NCBI RefSeq assembly: GCF_014698035.1
Contig: NZ_JACJSF010000012.1
Coordinates: 1 to 64,000, forward strand
Origin: Desmonostoc muscorum FACHB-395
GTDB taxonomy: Bacteria; Cyanobacteriota; Cyanobacteriia; Cyanobacteriales; Nostocaceae
Direction of reading: 5' to 3'
DNA: 64,000 bases
Shown: positions 54,714 to 62,466 of the stretch, piece after piece
How positions within the stretch are numbered: position 1 is the first letter of the stretch
How the letters are laid out: each line of letters starts with the position of its first letter
Notes under the pieces: model-generated
The model's input: the letters and a program-made list of their open reading frames with translations, nothing else
Database searches by the model: none
What the model was told of the DNA's origin: nothing
Program-made: the position numbers and the translations under genes

Positions 54714-55901
54714 ATGAAGATATTGGTATTGAGTTGGGAGTTTCCACCAAGGATTGTTGGGGGAATTGCGAGGCATGTAGCGGAGTTGTACCCGGAACTG
54801 GTAAAGCTAGGACATGAAGTCCACCTGATTACGGCGGAGTTTGGTCACGCATCGATGTATGAGGTGGTTGAAGGAGTAAAGGTACATCGGGTGCCAGTGG
54901 CACATAGTAACGACTTTTTCCACTGGGTAGTGAATCTCAACTTGAGTATGGGAGATCACGGTGGTAAGTTGATCTTGGAGGAAGGGCCCTTTGATTTAAT
55001 TCATGCCCACGATTGGTTAGTTGGAGATGCTGCGATCGCTCTCAAGCATAATTTTAAAATACCACTAATTGCCACAATTCATGCTACAGAATACGGACGC
55101 TATAACGGTATTCACACAGAGATCCAAGGCTATATAAATGGCAAAGAAACCTTGCTGGCTTATAATGCTTGGCGGATTATTGTTTGTAGCGACTATATGC
55201 GCCAAGAGGTAGAACGAGCACTATACAGTCCTTGGGACAAAATCGATGTTATCTATAACGGTATCAGAGCCGAAAAGAAACAGCATCACGTAGATTTTCA
55301 TGCGCTAGATTTTCGCCGCCAATTTGCTACAGACAATGAGAAAATCGTTTACTACCTCGGTCGCATGACATACGAAAAAGGTGTACCTATATTACTTAAT
55401 GCTGCACCAAAAATCCTTTCGGAAATGGGAGGTAACGTTAAATTTGTCATCGTTGGTGGCGGCAATACTGACCATCTCAAGCGCCAAACCTGGGATTTGG
55501 GAATTTGGCATCATTGCTATTTTACAGGTTTTCTCTCTGATGATTACTTAGATAAATTCCAGACTGTTGCTGACTGTGCCGTTTTTCCTAGCCTTTACGA
55601 ACCATTTGGAATTGTAGCTTTAGAAAGCTTTGCTTCTCGCGTGCCTGTAGTGGTTTCTGATACAGGTGGTTTTCCCGAAGTGGTGCAACATACTAAAACA
55701 GGCATTGTTACTTGGGTGAACAATTCCGACTCTTTAGCTTGGGGAATTTTGGAAGTGTTGAAAAATCCAGGTTATCGACAATGGTTGGTGGATAACGCTT
55801 ATGAGGATTTAGAGCGGCGCTTTAGCTGGCCGAAATTAGCTAGGCAAACTCAAGAAGTATATCAGCGAGTTGTGCAAGAGCGATCGCAAATTTCCTGGTA
55901 A
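54714..55901 (+). CDS. Family 4 glycosyltransferase
   Basis: 395 residues of GT-B fold. N-terminal Rossmann domain starts MKILVLSWEFPPRIVGGIARH with the Gly-rich substrate loop; LIHAHDWLVG and IPLIATIHATEYGRY follow; the C-terminal nucleotide-sugar domain has YLGRMTYEKGVPILLNAAP, and the E-x7-E motif EPFGIVALE. The pattern is close to glycogen-synthase-like and group 1 transferases of archaeal/cyanobacterial type; the product (glycogen, glycolipid or exopolysaccharide) is unclear. Near no other sugar gene except those at 43.8 and 58.5 kb. Complete; the region 54490-54713 before it is AT-rich. Confidence 0.9.
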   Translation: MKILVLSWEFPPRIVGGIARHVAELYPELVKLGHEVHLITAEFGHASMYEVVEGVKVHRVPVAHSNDFFHWVVNLNLSMGDHGGKLILEEGPFDLIHAHDWLVGDAAIALKHNFKIPLIATIHATEYGRYNGIHTEIQGYINGKETLLAYNAWRIIVCSDYMRQEVERALYSPWDKIDVIYNGIRAEKKQHHVDFHALDFRRQFATDNEKIVYYLGRMTYEKGVPILLNAAPKILSEMGGNVKFVIVGGGNTDHLKRQTWDLGIWHHCYFTGFLSDDYLDKFQTVADCAVFPSLYEPFGIVALESFASRVPVVVSDTGGFPEVVQHTKTGIVTWVNNSDSLAWGILEVLKNPGYRQWLVDNAYEDLERRFSWPKLARQTQEVYQRVVQERSQISW

Positions 55902-56103
55902 GAGACTTTTCACAGAGGCGATTTCTTCAAGAAGTAAGGCTTACGCCCAATAGAGCCCCAAACCCTTTGTAAAGGGGAGGGAACCAGATTTTTCATTTGC
56001 CTTTATTACTGCTCACGTCGCTTATATCTCAGTACTGAAGTGACTGAGCTTTACCCTTACTGAAAACCTTGTAATAATCAACACAATTACCTTTTGTGGC
56101 TAA

Positions 56104-56910
56104 CTAATCGTGCTTTGAAGCGTCAGGCATAATTGCCTCCTGAAGATTTACGCCACTGAGGTTAGCTCCCCTCATGTCGGCTCCTCTCAGGTTGGCTCCT
56201 CTGAGATTTGCCCCTGCCAAATTCGCGTCTCTCAGGTTAGTCCAACTCAAGTCAGCTTGACTCAAGTCAGCTTCACTTAAGTTAGCCCGCAACAGGTAAG
56301 CACCACTGAAGCGAGCCTTATTCAAATTAGCTTTGTATAAGTCAGTTTTATAAAGATAAGCCCCCAATACTTCCGCTTCATACAAACTTGCTTCGCTGAG
56401 GTCAGCCTCAATCAAGTTAGCTTCAATCAGGTTGGCAAAAGATAGATTTGCCCGTATCAACTTCGCTGCACCTAAATCGGCATCTCTCAAGTTAGCGCCT
56501 CTTAGGTCAGTTCCAATTAGATTAGCATGAGCGATCGCAGCGCCTCTCAAATTCGCCTCACTCAAGTCGGCTCCAATCAAATTAGCCTGGCTCAAATCTG
56601 CCTGCGTAAGTATAGCACCACTCAAGTTAGCAACACTCAAGCTAGCATCACTCAAGTTAGCTTCAATGAGAAACGCTTTGCTGAGGTTGGCACTACTGAG
56701 GTCAGCACCACTGAGGTTTGCTCGCACCAGTAAAGCATTACCTAAATCTACCTTTCTCAAATTTACCCCTTGGAGGTTTGCGCCTCTGAGGTTATGCCCT
56801 TGCAGATTTGCAGCACTGAGGTCTGGTTCAATCTGAGGATTTTTCTTTCTCCATTCAATCCATGTCACTGCACCTGCTTTGAGTAAAGCTAGATGCTCTC
56901 GATTTGCCAT
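56104..56910 (-). CDS. Pentapeptide-repeat protein
   Basis: 268 residues from the ATG at 56910 (MANREHLALLKAG), which has AAAGGAAAG just upstream; the longer reading to 56937 overlaps ccmP and is less likely. After a 45-residue helical leader (AVTWIEWRKKNP), almost all of the rest is A(D/N)LxX repeats, about 40 units (ANLSGADLSSANLSKAFLIEAN). Such proteins fold as a right-handed square beta-helix. Function unknown in most cyanobacterial cases. It begins 11 bases downstream of the ccmP stop in the same direction, so they form one transcript; a link to carboxysomes is possible but unproved. Confidence 0.9.
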   Translation of the reverse strand: MANREHLALLKAGAVTWIEWRKKNPQIEPDLSAANLQGHNLRGANLQGVNLRKVDLGNALLVRANLSGADLSSANLSKAFLIEANLSDASLSVANLSGAILTQADLSQANLIGADLSEANLRGAAIAHANLIGTDLRGANLRDADLGAAKLIRANLSFANLIEANLIEADLSEASLYEAEVLGAYLYKTDLYKANLNKARFSGAYLLRANLSEADLSQADLSWTNLRDANLAGANLRGANLRGADMRGANLSGVNLQEAIMPDASKHD

Positions 56911-56920
56911 TTTCTTTCCT

Positions 56921-57562
56921 TTACTCCTGACGACCACCTAGAGGATTTGCTCGGCCAGCTACACTTTCAATGGCCGTTAAAGCTCCCGCCGCACCTGCTA
57001 GAATATCCTGTTCTTGCCCACCTAAGTAAAGTCGTCCAAAGCTACCTACAGCTTGAACTTCAAGAATGTTAATCCTCGCTGCTTTCTCCGCTTCATTGGC
57101 AGCCAGTGCGGCGTAAGCAGCAGGTTCCACTTCTAATACATATAGTGTTTGTCCTGCTAGTAGTAGCTGTCCCCGGCGCGTGCGATTAATCAGTTGTGTT
57201 TGATAAGCATCGATGTTGCGGATAATCTGACTAGAAATAACACGCGGTTTCAGACATTCCTCTCTTTTGACTCCTAGTGCCGCCAAAATTGCTTGACCAG
57301 CAGCTCGCGTTTCACCTTGGGAGCTAGAATGAACTTCCAATAGTCCGTATAGTCGTTCAACTACCTGTACTCCCGGACGGACAGAGGCAGATTTCAGGGC
57401 TATATCCGTAATTTTATTAATTTCGATACCAGGAGAGATTTCAATCCACAGTGATGTATCCCCTGGTAATGGTAAGAAGCCTTGGGCTACTGTTCCCATA
57501 TATGCTGCATGTTGAGGTTGCAGGTTGTCGAGAAATACGAAACTGCGTAGTTCTATTCCCAA
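56921..57562 (-). CDS. ccmP: Carboxysome shell protein CcmP (tandem BMC-T)
   Basis: 213 residues, exactly the family length. Two circularly permuted BMC domains in tandem (about 1-100 and 105-205). Recognisable: [101 protein letters not shown] and [19 protein letters not shown]. CcmP trimers stack in the beta-carboxysome facet and form a gated pore thought to pass larger metabolites such as RuBP or PGA. The start is TTG at 57562, backed by conservation of GIELRS right after it and by GGAGAG upstream. A satellite locus apart from the main ccm genes is normal. Confidence 0.94.
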   Translation of the reverse strand: MGIELRSFVFLDNLQPQHAAYMGTVAQGFLPLPGDTSLWIEISPGIEINKITDIALKSASVRPGVQVVERLYGLLEVHSSSQGETRAAGQAILAALGVKREECLKPRVISSQIIRNIDAYQTQLINRTRRGQLLLAGQTLYVLEVEPAAYAALAANEAEKAARINILEVQAVGSFGRLYLGGQEQDILAGAAGALTAIESVAGRANPLGGRQE

Positions 57563-57846
57563 GATTTTGCTCTCCAGTCATAAGGGTAAAAGTTATCTAT
57601 TGCAAGATATGAGTGCCTAACTTGGGTAATTTTTGCCACAAGTGAAGCATGAAAAAATACAAAGTAGAAAAATTTTGCTGTCGATAAATTTTACACCTGA
57701 GAAGTATTCTGGCAGTAAAAACCGCCTTGATAATTGTACAAGCTTTATTACGCACAAATCGCTGCCTGCAATGTCTAAATCGGGCAATGCTTGTTTTGAT
57801 TTACCGATCGAGTTAATGTGACAAAAAAAGTCTTTAGCTAAACTGA

Positions 57847-57877
57847 AGCGGGAAAAGTTCACTAAACTTTTCCCGCT
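57847..57877. repeat. Perfect hairpin upstream of ccmP
   Basis: AGCGGGAAAAGTT / AACTTTTCCCGCT, 13-bp stem, 5-base loop, without a T-run on either side; more likely a structured repeat or operator than a terminator. Confidence 0.6.
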
Positions 57878-57929
57878 ATCTTCAAAATACTGCCAAAACC
57901 GCAGCCAATTAAATTGACAATGCTACTAC

Positions 57930-58045
57930 TTGTCTATCGCATTAGTTATGAGTTGTAAATACGTTTGTAGTGAGGACTTTAGTCCTCAAATATTCAAGCA
58001 CTAAAGTGCTTACTACAAACCTATCAAAACTTTTGCGATAGACAA
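57930..58045. mobile_element. Small palindromic (MITE-like) element
   Basis: Ends TTGTCTATCGCA (57930-57941) and TGCGATAGACAA (58034-58045) are perfect complements. Inside is a nested inverted pair GTTTGTAGTGAGGAC / TGCTTACTACAAAC with small palindromes GAGGACTTTAGTCCTC and GCACTAAAGTGC-like, a pattern repeated in many Nostoc genomes. Confidence 0.8.
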
Positions 58046-58047
58046 CT

Positions 58048-58084
58048 AGATTTGTTTTTCTGCGTTTAATAGAAAAACAAATCT
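58048..58084. terminator. Hairpin following the small gene at 58173-58370
   Basis: AGATTTGTTTTTCT / AGAAAAACAAATCT, 14-bp perfect stem, 9-base loop, 89 bases past the stop of the small minus-strand gene. AT-rich, so termination is plausible but not certain. Confidence 0.5.
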
Positions 58085-58172
58085 ATTTGTTTAGGGACTT
58101 CCAAAAAATAAATTATCCCAAATTATTTGTATGTACGCACAGTTGTGCTATTCGGAGATGGGATGTTTTCCC

Positions 58173-58370
58173 TTATTCTGCTTCTGCCAGTATCCATCTG
58201 GAGTAAGCATCTTCGAGAAATCTGCTTTGACGACGAGTTCCTTTATGCTTGCTCACTCTGACTTTGAGGGTGGTTATGTACACTCCATCCATTACCTCAT
58301 GCCCATAACCGAAAACTTGACCAATTTGCCCTGTTCTTTGATGCAAAGCATAATCCCCGATATGCAACAT
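58173..58370 (-). CDS. Small conserved-looking hypothetical protein, 65 aa
   Basis: Starts at ATG 58370 with AGGAAG at good spacing. Sequence is balanced and protein-like: HIGDYALHQRTGQIGQVFGYG, VYITTLKVRVSKHKGTRR, FLEDAYSRWILAEAE. The first part suggests a small beta-barrel (SH3-like or KOW-type turn G-D-Y...G-Q-I-G-Q-V-x-G-Y-G), then a short basic strand and an amphipathic helix; nucleic-acid or protein binding is imaginable. Not recognised. It lies just downstream of the GT gene on the same strand (104 bases), so might share the riboswitch-led transcript. Confidence 0.65.
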   Translation of the reverse strand: MLHIGDYALHQRTGQIGQVFGYGHEVMDGVYITTLKVRVSKHKGTRRQSRFLEDAYSRWILAEAE

Positions 58371-58474
58371 AATTCTGACTTCCTAATTAACTAGGTTGAG
58401 TAGTTTGTCGTTGGCTATTTGGGCGCGGCAAAATCACTTTGATGATATTAGTTCCGCGCACAAAGCTGTAAAAA

Positions 58475-59746
58475 TTAAGCTGCAATTCGGAGTTGGGTAT
58501 TGGGTGCAGTTTGAGCCAACAAACGAGTGTAAAGCTGAGTCAGTCGGAATCCGACACTGTACCAACTAAAGGCGATTTCTGTCCGTTGTCGAGCCGCTTC
58601 ACCTAATTGGTCTCGCCAAGCTGGGTTGACAAGAATGCGGTCTATAGCAGCAGCAAAAGCTACTTCATCTTTAGGAGGCACAAGTAATCCTGTTACTTCT
58701 GGTACAACAGTAAACTGTAGCCCGCCAACATCACTAGCTACGACTGGTGTCTGACTAGCCATTGCCTCAATAGCAACTAAACCAAAAGGTTCATAGTGGC
58801 TAGGGACTACGCAGACATCAGCGGCGGCGTAGTAGAAGGGGAGGGCGGTTTCATCTAGGCGACCAGCAAAGGTTGTACAATTTTCTAATCCGAGTTCAGT
58901 CACAATGCTAGCAATGCGATCGCGTTCTATTCCATCACTCTGACCGGGACGGCTACCACCACCAATTACTAACTGAAAGTTAGCTTCACCTCTTAAACTA
59001 GACTTGGCAACGGCTCTTACCAAGGTTTCAATTCCTTTACGGCGGTCAAAGCGACCAACATAGAGAACCATTTTGGCATCTGGGGCAATTCCCAACTTTT
59101 CCCGCGCCGCAGTTCGCTGAATTCCCCCAAATTTGTCAGTATCAGTGCCACAGGGAATCATTTCAATGTTCCCTTTGCTAGAAACGAGTACCCGCATGTG
59201 TTTCTGTTCTTGTGGACTGGTTGCAACTACACAGTCTATAGTTTCCAAGCAGGCTTTTTCTACAGCTAATCGCTGGGCTGCAATTACGGGAACATCACCA
59301 ATACTTCTGTATTTAACGGCTCCTAAAGAGTGGTAAGTGTGTACCTGAATCAGGGGTTGGTGCTTTTTCAATTCCATACCCACCCAAGATGATAACCAGT
59401 AGTTGGTATGAATGAGGGAGTAATGGAACCCTTGGCGCTGCTGGAATTGCTGAAATTCTTCTATGAATTCAGGTAGATGCTGGAACAAGTTATCTCGCCC
59501 GATAAACTCAGCTGGGCCAGCTTTTAACCGAATAGTACGACAGTTTGGGCTATGTTGAGCGATCGCAGCTTGTTCAGGATTACTACGACGAGTGAACATA
59601 TCCACTTGCCAACCTTGCTGGGCTAAGGCATAACCTACTTGACGCACATAAACATTTTGACCTCCAGCCTCTTCTTGACCAATTTCAACCGCCGGGTCGC
59701 CATCAATAGAAATTAGGGCAATGCGATGTTTCTTATTCTGGAACAT
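58475..59746 (-). CDS. Sucrose-phosphate-synthase-like family 4 glycosyltransferase
   Basis: 423 residues, GT-B fold. The N-terminus ALISIDGDPAVEIGQEEAGGQNVYVRQVG is the sucrose synthase / sucrose-phosphate synthase type of opening with a GGQ acceptor loop; CRTIRLKAGP, SLIHTNYWLSSWVG and VHTYHSLGAVK follow. The donor domain has YVGRFDRRKGIETLV, the phosphate-binding motif and the E-x7-E motif EPFGLVAIE. Cyanobacterial SPS proteins of this size make sucrose-6-phosphate, a compatible solute; related transferases make glucosylglycerate or glycolipids, so the product is a guess. The ATG (59746) is preceded by TTGAGGTG. The leader of about 300 bases holds what I identify as a cyclic-di-AMP riboswitch. 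Confidence 0.82.
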   Translation of the reverse strand: MFQNKKHRIALISIDGDPAVEIGQEEAGGQNVYVRQVGYALAQQGWQVDMFTRRSNPEQAAIAQHSPNCRTIRLKAGPAEFIGRDNLFQHLPEFIEEFQQFQQRQGFHYSLIHTNYWLSSWVGMELKKHQPLIQVHTYHSLGAVKYRSIGDVPVIAAQRLAVEKACLETIDCVVATSPQEQKHMRVLVSSKGNIEMIPCGTDTDKFGGIQRTAAREKLGIAPDAKMVLYVGRFDRRKGIETLVRAVAKSSLRGEANFQLVIGGGSRPGQSDGIERDRIASIVTELGLENCTTFAGRLDETALPFYYAAADVCVVPSHYEPFGLVAIEAMASQTPVVASDVGGLQFTVVPEVTGLLVPPKDEVAFAAAIDRILVNPAWRDQLGEAARQRTEIAFSWYSVGFRLTQLYTRLLAQTAPNTQLRIAA

Positions 59747-59789
59747 AGCTGATTTTCACCTCAAGGCAAATAATCCTGCCTCAAACGCC

Positions 59790-59912
59790 AGAAATCAAGA
59801 TATTATTATCCTCTCTCAAGGCCGAGGGCAGGTACAACGAACCGCAAAGTTACCAGCCAAAGGACACTGACGAGAACAAGGCATTACTTGTTAAGAATGC
59901 TGCTCGTTCAGT
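59790..59912 (-). promoter_or_regulatory. Possible expression platform of the riboswitch
   Basis: Between the riboswitch core and the GT start: stem ACTGACGAG (59866-59874) with CTCGTTCAGT (59903-59912), and inside it two hairpins that exclude each other, GCATT/AATGC (59881-59885 with 59896-59900) and AACAAG/CTTGTT (59875-59880 with 59887-59892). The GACTGA part can also pair back into the riboswitch (TCAGTC on the sense strand, 59951-59956). Read from sequence; function inferred. Confidence 0.45.
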
Positions 59913-60085
59913 CTCTTCTCAATGCCGACGAAGTTAGCTGACGGGCTAGGACTGAGAGATGTCCTTCTTAAGAAAGTTATGAGTTATGAGTTTAGTAACT
60001 TTTAACTCCTCACTATTAACCATTAACTTTCTTCAAAATACGCCCCAGATTTGGTTCCTCCGCTCCGGTTTACCCTTTACAAATG
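59905..60085 (-). ncRNA. Cyclic-di-AMP riboswitch (ydaO/yuaA type)
   Basis: On the minus strand two conserved blocks appear in the right order. The 5' block CGGAGCGGAGGAACCAAA followed by TCTGGGGCGTATTTTGAAG (60031-60068) corresponds to the GGGGGACCCAA...GGGGUGAAUCC part of the ydaO consensus; the 3' block AGCCCGTCAGCTAACTTCG then TCGGC (59924-59947) corresponds to CCCGUCAGCUAACCUCGUAGGC. Between them a variable arm, enlarged by heptad repeats, closes with AAGAAAGTTA / TAACTTTCTT. The element precedes the SPS-like transferase by about 160 bases. ydaO RNAs bind cyclic-di-AMP and usually turn genes for osmolyte, potassium or wall functions off. Consensus recalled, not searched. Confidence 0.78.
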
Positions 60086-60367
60086 TTTGTTGGGAATTTA
60101 GTGGATTAGGCAGACTGATTTATTTTTCTTAAAGTTTTATAACCTTTAGTCATCAACTATGTCAAGAGTATGAACAAAAAAATGGTGATGCTAATCACTT
60201 CAAAGCGCGTTGTAACTAGCTTTGAAGAATCAGACTGTAGGGGAAAGTTGGAGTTGTTGAGAAGCTCTCAAGAAGAAACTTACTGATGTTGATTGCTACA
60301 TTTTCTTTAGTTTCTGAGAATGAAATAATCTTGAAAGTTTCAAAGAGTTAAATATACCAATGGCGTA
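60086..60367. other. Gene-free region upstream of the riboswitch
   Basis: About 280 bases, AT-rich; should contain the promoter for the riboswitch transcript. No gene or repeat seen. Confidence 0.5.
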
Positions 60368-60812
60368 CTATTTTGCTAAACCAAGTGTCCGACCAGGAAA
60401 ACCAGCAACGTCAAAATATCGAGTTGAGCCAACAGTTTGATACTTCAAGATCGTTTTTAATCCATTAGTACTTGGTTGGGATGTCAAAGTATTAGATTTA
60501 AAAGTAACTTTTTTGAATCCTCTGACTAAAGATTTAAGTAATTACCATCAAAGTGTTGGCTAGTTTTCCCCAAAACAGCATTATTTTCTAAAAAAGGAAC
60601 TGGGCTGTTACTGGCACTTTTGACAGGAAAGCCAACATTAATTGTATTGATCTGGTATCACCAAGATAATGTCCCGTTGCGATCGCAGAAGCATTAGTGG
60701 TAGTAAAAGTAGGAAACAACGAATGACTGTTGATAAAACTTACACCCTGTTGGCGAATTTCATAAAGATTAGGGGTTTCAATCAGCATTAACTTTACTAG
60801 GTCGCAATCCAT
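60368..60812 (-). pseudogene. Alkaline phosphatase / type I phosphodiesterase family pseudogene
   Basis: Starts at ATG 60812 and reads TPNLYEIRQQGVSFINSH, LFPTFTTTNASAIATGHYLGDT: the metal-binding opening of alkaline-phosphatase-superfamily phosphodiesterases (Thr nucleophile in TTTNAS). Near 60640 the reading must shift frame to continue as NVGFPVKSASNSPVPFLENNAV and QHFDGNYLNL; then a stop. Another frame carries a C-terminal-like piece, VTFKSNTLTSQPSTNGLKTI and GSTRYFDVAGFPGRTLGLAK, ending TAG at 60368. So only the first ~75 and perhaps last ~55 residues remain of a gene normally of several hundred codons; frameshift plus internal deletion. Confidence 0.8.
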
Positions 60813-60985
60813 TAGTAATAAAAATTATTATATTGTATTGAGGTCTTGTCTTAGCAAACCCTGAAACTGTCAATACAGTAACAAGTGTCACTGTATTTAT
60901 TATCAGAAAAGTCTTATATATGCTTAAGTAAAACCATCTAATTATATCTCCAAATACAGGTATTTTCGGCTTTTTTGGGATTTAG

Positions 60986-61153
60986 TATTTAATTAAACAA
61001 TGTATAAAATTTTATAGTGTTTTAACTAGAATACCAATTTTTCCATACCAAAATAAATTTGGATGGCTGTTTGACCTTCAGTCAATTGAATTTGGCAATA
61101 TCAATATTTATACTGGCTATGAAGATATCAACTTCTTGAAGTCCTATAAGTAA
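60986..61153 (+). pseudogene. Possible coding remnant, unknown family
   Basis: 55 codons open between stops, without a start codon, reading FPYQNKFGWLFDLQSIEFG, NINIYTGYEDINFLKSYK then TAA. The aromatic/Gly pattern is protein-like. It lies between the phosphatase pseudogene and the DUF1350 gene and is probably the tail of a lost gene. Confidence 0.35.
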
Positions 61154-61338
61154 AGTTTATTGAATAATCGGAATATCTCTCTTTCATAAATGGTTTGAGA
61201 GCTAGAAACTTTTACTATGTTATTGAGTCGAGTATCTCAGTTTTGGGAAAATATCTTTTAAAGAATCCGAAAAGCAGCAACATCAGTTTGGAGATTAAGT
61301 ATACACCTACCAAAATGAGATGAACTCGTTGCTAAGTC

Positions 61339-62337
61339 ATGGTTAATACAAATTTAAAACTGAGATTTAAACCCGTTTCTCACAGTTGGGTTGCTCTGCA
61401 TCCACAGCCTAAAGGAGTAATTCAATTTATTGCAGGAGCTTTCTTTGGTACATTTGACCCCATGCTTTTTTATCGCTATCTACTTCAGTCTTTATTTAAT
61501 CAGGGATACACGATTATTCTTCTGCCGTTTAATTTTACTTTTAACCATTATGTAGAAGCTGGTTTTTTGATGAGAGAGCAGTATGAGATTTTGCCAGAGC
61601 TTGTAAGGATGGCAAGTGTTGAGGGATATGATTATGAAGCCTATCTAGATGATAAAAACTTTTCTTGGATTGGACATAGCCTTGGCTGTAAATATATTTC
61701 CCTGTTAGAAGGATTTACTGCTCTGCCAGATGATATTCAAAAAAGAGAAACTTTTATTCGGAATCTGCTATCTCATACGTCGAATAAGTACCAAATAGAA
61801 AGTGTAATTAAAGATATTAACATTCTTGTTGAGGAACTTAAACGAAAAATTATAGAAGATCAGAAACTAATTTATAGTTACGTAGGTCGGGAAATTAAAA
61901 TTAATAGTGTCTTTATTAGAGGGCAAGTTTCTATCCTCTTAGCTCCTGATATTAGCGATACAGCCAGCGCAATTCGCCCTCAATTTTTAGCCGATATCAT
62001 CGATAATCTTGGTTGGGGTGTGAAACCAAACCCTGAAGAAACCAAGAATTTAATCAAGGATAGTGGATTATTTAATATCATGGGTTTAGTCTGTTTTAAG
62101 TCTGATAAGATTGCTAAATTAACCTGTGAATGGTTTACTGATATTTTGAAAAGACCGCCTCAAGAATTTATTGAAAATTTAGACGGTGGGCATTTAAAAC
62201 CTTTAGGTATTCAATTAGGTAATACTGTCATTAATCTTTTTGACAAACCTTTAATTGAGTCAGTTCAAGATAGAAATAGAGGCTTTGAACATCATGTAAT
62301 TGAATTACTTGAGGAACTGAAAAAATTATCAAACTAA
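61339..62337 (+). CDS. DUF1350 alpha/beta-hydrolase-like protein
   Basis: 332 residues. Opening FKPVSHSWVALHPQPKGVIQFIAGAFFGTFDPMLFYRYLLQ and the motif WIGHSLGCKYISLLEG (G-H-S-L-G nucleophile elbow) identify the DUF1350 family of cyanobacteria and plants, related to alpha/beta hydrolases; the catalytic Ser is present. The late GGHLKPLG may hold the catalytic His. Function unproved. It is longer than some members, with a charged helical insert (VEELKRKIIEDQKLIYSY). The ATG is preceded by no clear Shine-Dalgarno. No operon partners: argC is convergent. Confidence 0.85.
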   Translation: MVNTNLKLRFKPVSHSWVALHPQPKGVIQFIAGAFFGTFDPMLFYRYLLQSLFNQGYTIILLPFNFTFNHYVEAGFLMREQYEILPELVRMASVEGYDYEAYLDDKNFSWIGHSLGCKYISLLEGFTALPDDIQKRETFIRNLLSHTSNKYQIESVIKDINILVEELKRKIIEDQKLIYSYVGREIKINSVFIRGQVSILLAPDISDTASAIRPQFLADIIDNLGWGVKPNPEETKNLIKDSGLFNIMGLVCFKSDKIAKLTCEWFTDILKRPPQEFIENLDGGHLKPLGIQLGNTVINLFDKPLIESVQDRNRGFEHHVIELLEELKKLSN

Positions 62338-62339
62338 TG

Positions 62340-62465
62340 AGCATTGGGCATTGGGTAAAAGTTTTAATTCCCAATTCCCAATACTTCGACTTCTCCTAAC
62401 GGAGACGCTGCGCGTTAAGCGAAGCTATGCCGTAGGCTTTACGCTCAGTACAAGTTCCCAATTTT
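62340..62465. repeat. Heptad and GC-rich repeats between DUF1350 and argC
   Basis: GAGCATTGGGCATTGGG then CCCAATTCCCAAT, followed by GACGCTGCGCGTTAAGCGAAG and GCTATGCCGTAGGCTTTACG, the dispersed GC-rich family seen at 10605-10690. Confidence 0.75.
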
Positions 62466-62466
62466 T

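Noticed and set aside
56527-56733. Plus-strand repeat protein opposite the pentapeptide gene
   Set aside because: Mirror of the repeat codons on the other strand.
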